DNA of 6,445 nt from Candidatus Auribacterota bacterium (lineage in GTDB: Bacteria; Auribacterota; JAFGBW01; JAFGJP01): the NCBI GenBank assembly GCA_016929035.1, contig JAFGJP010000027.1:1-6445 (forward strand), given 5' to 3'. Within the stretch, counting starts at the first letter, position 1, and every line of letters starts with the position of its first letter. Positions 4,895 to 6,445 of this stretch are shown here, piece after piece. A program made the translations under genes and the position numbers. The notes under the pieces were generated by a model, which did no database searches, had not been told where the DNA came from, and saw only the letters and a program-made list of their open reading frames with translations.

Positions 4895-6256
4895 ATGAAG
4901 AAATCAAACACTTTTCAAAATACAATTAAATATCTTAAATCTAATGCAGGCCAGGGAGTTACAGAAGTTCTGATAGTTGTTGCCCTTATTGCTATAGCCG
5001 GCATCCTTGGCTATATATTGTTCGGAAACAATATTAGGAAGCAGTTTGCCAAATCAGGACGTGGCGTGGGCGGATATTCCACAAAAGATGTCGGAAAAAC
5101 TGAAGTGTGGATTGAAGTCGCTGCGCATAAGGACCTCTCGAATTTTGCAGACGGCCTTATGATGGACGAGACAGCTCAATCATCTGATGACGGTTCTCCG
5201 GTTTCTTATTCCCCTTCTCTTTCCTTCAGCCCTTCACATGGTCACCGTGACGTACAAATTGAAACTTTTCAGCTTGCGTCTCAAAATTTTAGTCTCGAAA
5301 GAAGATATACAGACCGCTACCGAAAGGTATACAACACAAACCTCGAATCAGTACGATACAACCACAATATTTTAGATTCAAAATTTATTCGGGAAGGAAA
5401 TTCCATAAACGGCTTTCTTCTGGTGGAAACCAACAGAGATGAGAAAAGATTGGGACAAAAAAAGACCAGCAAAAAAATTCATCTTAAAAAAGTGTATTAT
5501 TCAGGTTACATTGATGAAAACGGACAATACACCCTTTCTCTAAAAAAACTTGATGTTGTTAAAAAATATACCAAGGATAGAAATATTCCTGATAATGTCG
5601 GAATGCAAAGTGAACCGTTGAGAAATCTCTCAGGAAATATCAATAACTCAAATTTGTATTTAAAACAATCTGATGGTGTATGGTTTGGTGATACCATGGG
5701 ATATACCAATCATTATTCTTACACCATGAAAACCGCTAACGGTCAATCTATCGTCGAAACCGTCGAAAAGGAAAATGATTTAAATAAAAATTACAGCGGG
5801 AATTATAAAGGTTATGCAAATTATCATGTTTCATCATTATCTCCTTCAAGGATTTCTGAATCTGACATCAAAATCGATGGAAACACAATTTCCGGTTACA
5901 TGATTCTTGAATCCAATGCTTATAAAGTGAAACAGTATTTTGAAGGGACTATTGAAGAAGGCGAAACCAACGCTTTTACTGATTGGAAAAAAAAGGTCAA
6001 TATCACAGGGACCCGTGTAGAATATTTATCAACTTCTACGGATTTTGAATATATGATGAAAAAGGCTGGCCTCAAAGAACGGCCTTCAAACTGGTTTTCA
6101 GGCAGCCCGGAGTTCTTTCTTCAAAGCACCAAATATGTCGATGGTGTCGGATCATATAAGGAAAAAATCAGTTTAACAGGGAGACTGCATTCCGTTTTCA
6201 GCCTGAATCTTGATGAGAGGTTCGGTGACGCTTTCCTTACCATCACAAAAATATAA
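4895..6256 (+). CDS. Large Flp-type prepilin fusion: pilin N-terminus with a duplicated beta-rich passenger
   Basis: Numbering is from the ATG at 4895 (453 residues); the ATG at 4883 would add four. The basic leader MKKSNTFQNTIKYLKSNAG ends at Gly19, followed by QGVTEVLIVVALIAIAGILG. Cleavage after Gly19 puts Glu24 at +5, exactly as in Flp/class III prepilins, and GNNIRKQFAK (44-53) matches the 'GGNISNVFSK'-like end of a Flp pilin helix. Flp pilins usually end near here, but this protein continues for 400 residues. There is a Ser/Pro-rich linker (about 96-116, SPVSYSPSLSFSPS), then a hydrophilic, beta-prone passenger rich in Asn, Ser, Tyr and Lys, with an internal duplication (159-180 and 320-341). 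No catalytic motif or second membrane segment is visible. It is probably exported and displayed by the pilus as a tip or shaft-associated adhesin-like protein; the passenger's function is unknown. The gene is clearly more AT-rich than the upstream operon and has its own promoter and ribosome binding site. Confidence 0.85.
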   Translation: MKKSNTFQNTIKYLKSNAGQGVTEVLIVVALIAIAGILGYILFGNNIRKQFAKSGRGVGGYSTKDVGKTEVWIEVAAHKDLSNFADGLMMDETAQSSDDGSPVSYSPSLSFSPSHGHRDVQIETFQLASQNFSLERRYTDRYRKVYNTNLESVRYNHNILDSKFIREGNSINGFLLVETNRDEKRLGQKKTSKKIHLKKVYYSGYIDENGQYTLSLKKLDVVKKYTKDRNIPDNVGMQSEPLRNLSGNINNSNLYLKQSDGVWFGDTMGYTNHYSYTMKTANGQSIVETVEKENDLNKNYSGNYKGYANYHVSSLSPSRISESDIKIDGNTISGYMILESNAYKVKQYFEGTIEEGETNAFTDWKKKVNITGTRVEYLSTSTDFEYMMKKAGLKERPSNWFSGSPEFFLQSTKYVDGVGSYKEKISLTGRLHSVFSLNLDERFGDAFLTITKI

Positions 6257-6445
6257 TTTCAGCCATAATCTTTCATTTTTTATCTATAATTCAGTATTCT
6301 GTAATCAGGAGGACTTCACTTTTTCCGTTCAAGAAATCGGAGAATTCAAACACGATTAAATAATGAATGCGAAATATAATTGTTGTATAATAAATATCTT
6401 AAAGAATTAACAAAAGGCAGACATCATTGAAATATTACCTATCAG
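6257..6445. other. AT-rich 3' intergenic region without a supportable gene
   Basis: I see no clear terminator hairpin after the pilin-fusion stop. A perfect AGGAGGA ribosome-binding-like sequence (6307-6313) is not followed by ATG, GTG or TTG at usable distance. Two TATAAT boxes (6375-6380 and 6386-6391) could serve a gene starting near or beyond the window end, but neither has a good -35 partner. A TTG at 6427 preceded by AAGG (6414-6417) could open a downstream gene, with too little sequence to judge. Confidence 0.4.

Noticed and set aside
6363..6410. 15-codon open frame starting at ATG 6363
   Set aside because: It is very short, AT-rich and has no ribosome binding site at proper distance; the AGGAGGA at 6307 is far too distant.
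6427..6445. Possible start of a downstream gene at TTG 6427, preceded by AAGG at 6414-6417
   Set aside because: Only six codons are visible, the start codon is uncommon and the ribosome binding site is weak, so it cannot be supported from this window.
1..6445. CRISPR array, tRNA or rRNA genes, transposase or integrase genes
   Set aside because: No regularly spaced direct repeats, no cloverleaf-like sequence, and no terminal inverted repeats or recombinase motifs were seen on either strand.

Overview
The window looks like part of a bacterial chromosome carrying a Tad/Flp-type (type IVc) pilus-related cluster, with every supported gene on the + strand. Prepilin-type N-termini, a TadG-like protein and canonical sigma70-type promoters suggest a diderm bacterium. 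The protein style (TadG-like protein without a visible von Willebrand domain, divergent minor pilins, moderate GC) would suit Desulfobacterota, Omnitrophota or a related little-cultured lineage. That placement is inference only, because there is no rRNA or other phylogenetic marker here.

Region 1 (1-3835) reads as one tightly packed operon. It begins with the 3' end of a gene whose last 60 or so residues resemble a small Sm/Hfq-like beta-barrel. Two bases later comes a complete PP2C-family Ser/Thr phosphatase with a C-terminal membrane tail. The phosphatase stop overlaps the start of a TadE-like minor pilin (ATGA), then come a TadG-like protein and a second TadE-like minor pilin. No promoter is evident inside this block, so it is probably transcribed from outside the window.

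Region 2 (3836-4658) has a 76-base gap with a good TTGACC-17-TACGAT promoter candidate and an overlapping perfect 9-bp inverted repeat immediately before the start codon. The gene that follows encodes a membrane-anchored protein of unknown family that appears to be built from two copies of one alpha/beta domain.

Region 3 (4659-6445) is visibly more AT-rich. It holds four tandem 9-bp repeats, a near-consensus sigma70 promoter (TTGATT-17-TATAAT), and a gene for an unusual protein: a Flp-type prepilin N-terminus (G/QGVTEV) joined by a Ser/Pro-rich linker to a passenger of over 300 residues containing an internal duplication. Mature Flp pilins are usually well under 100 residues, so this looks like a large pilin-anchored surface or tip protein. 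The last 189 bases contain no supportable gene.

Working model (inference): the TadE/TadG-like proteins act as minor components or the assembly platform of a Tad-like pilus, the large Flp-fusion is displayed by it, and the membrane-tethered phosphatase controls the apparatus. The core motor, secretin and prepilin peptidase genes (tadA, tadB/C, rcpA, tadV) are not in this window.
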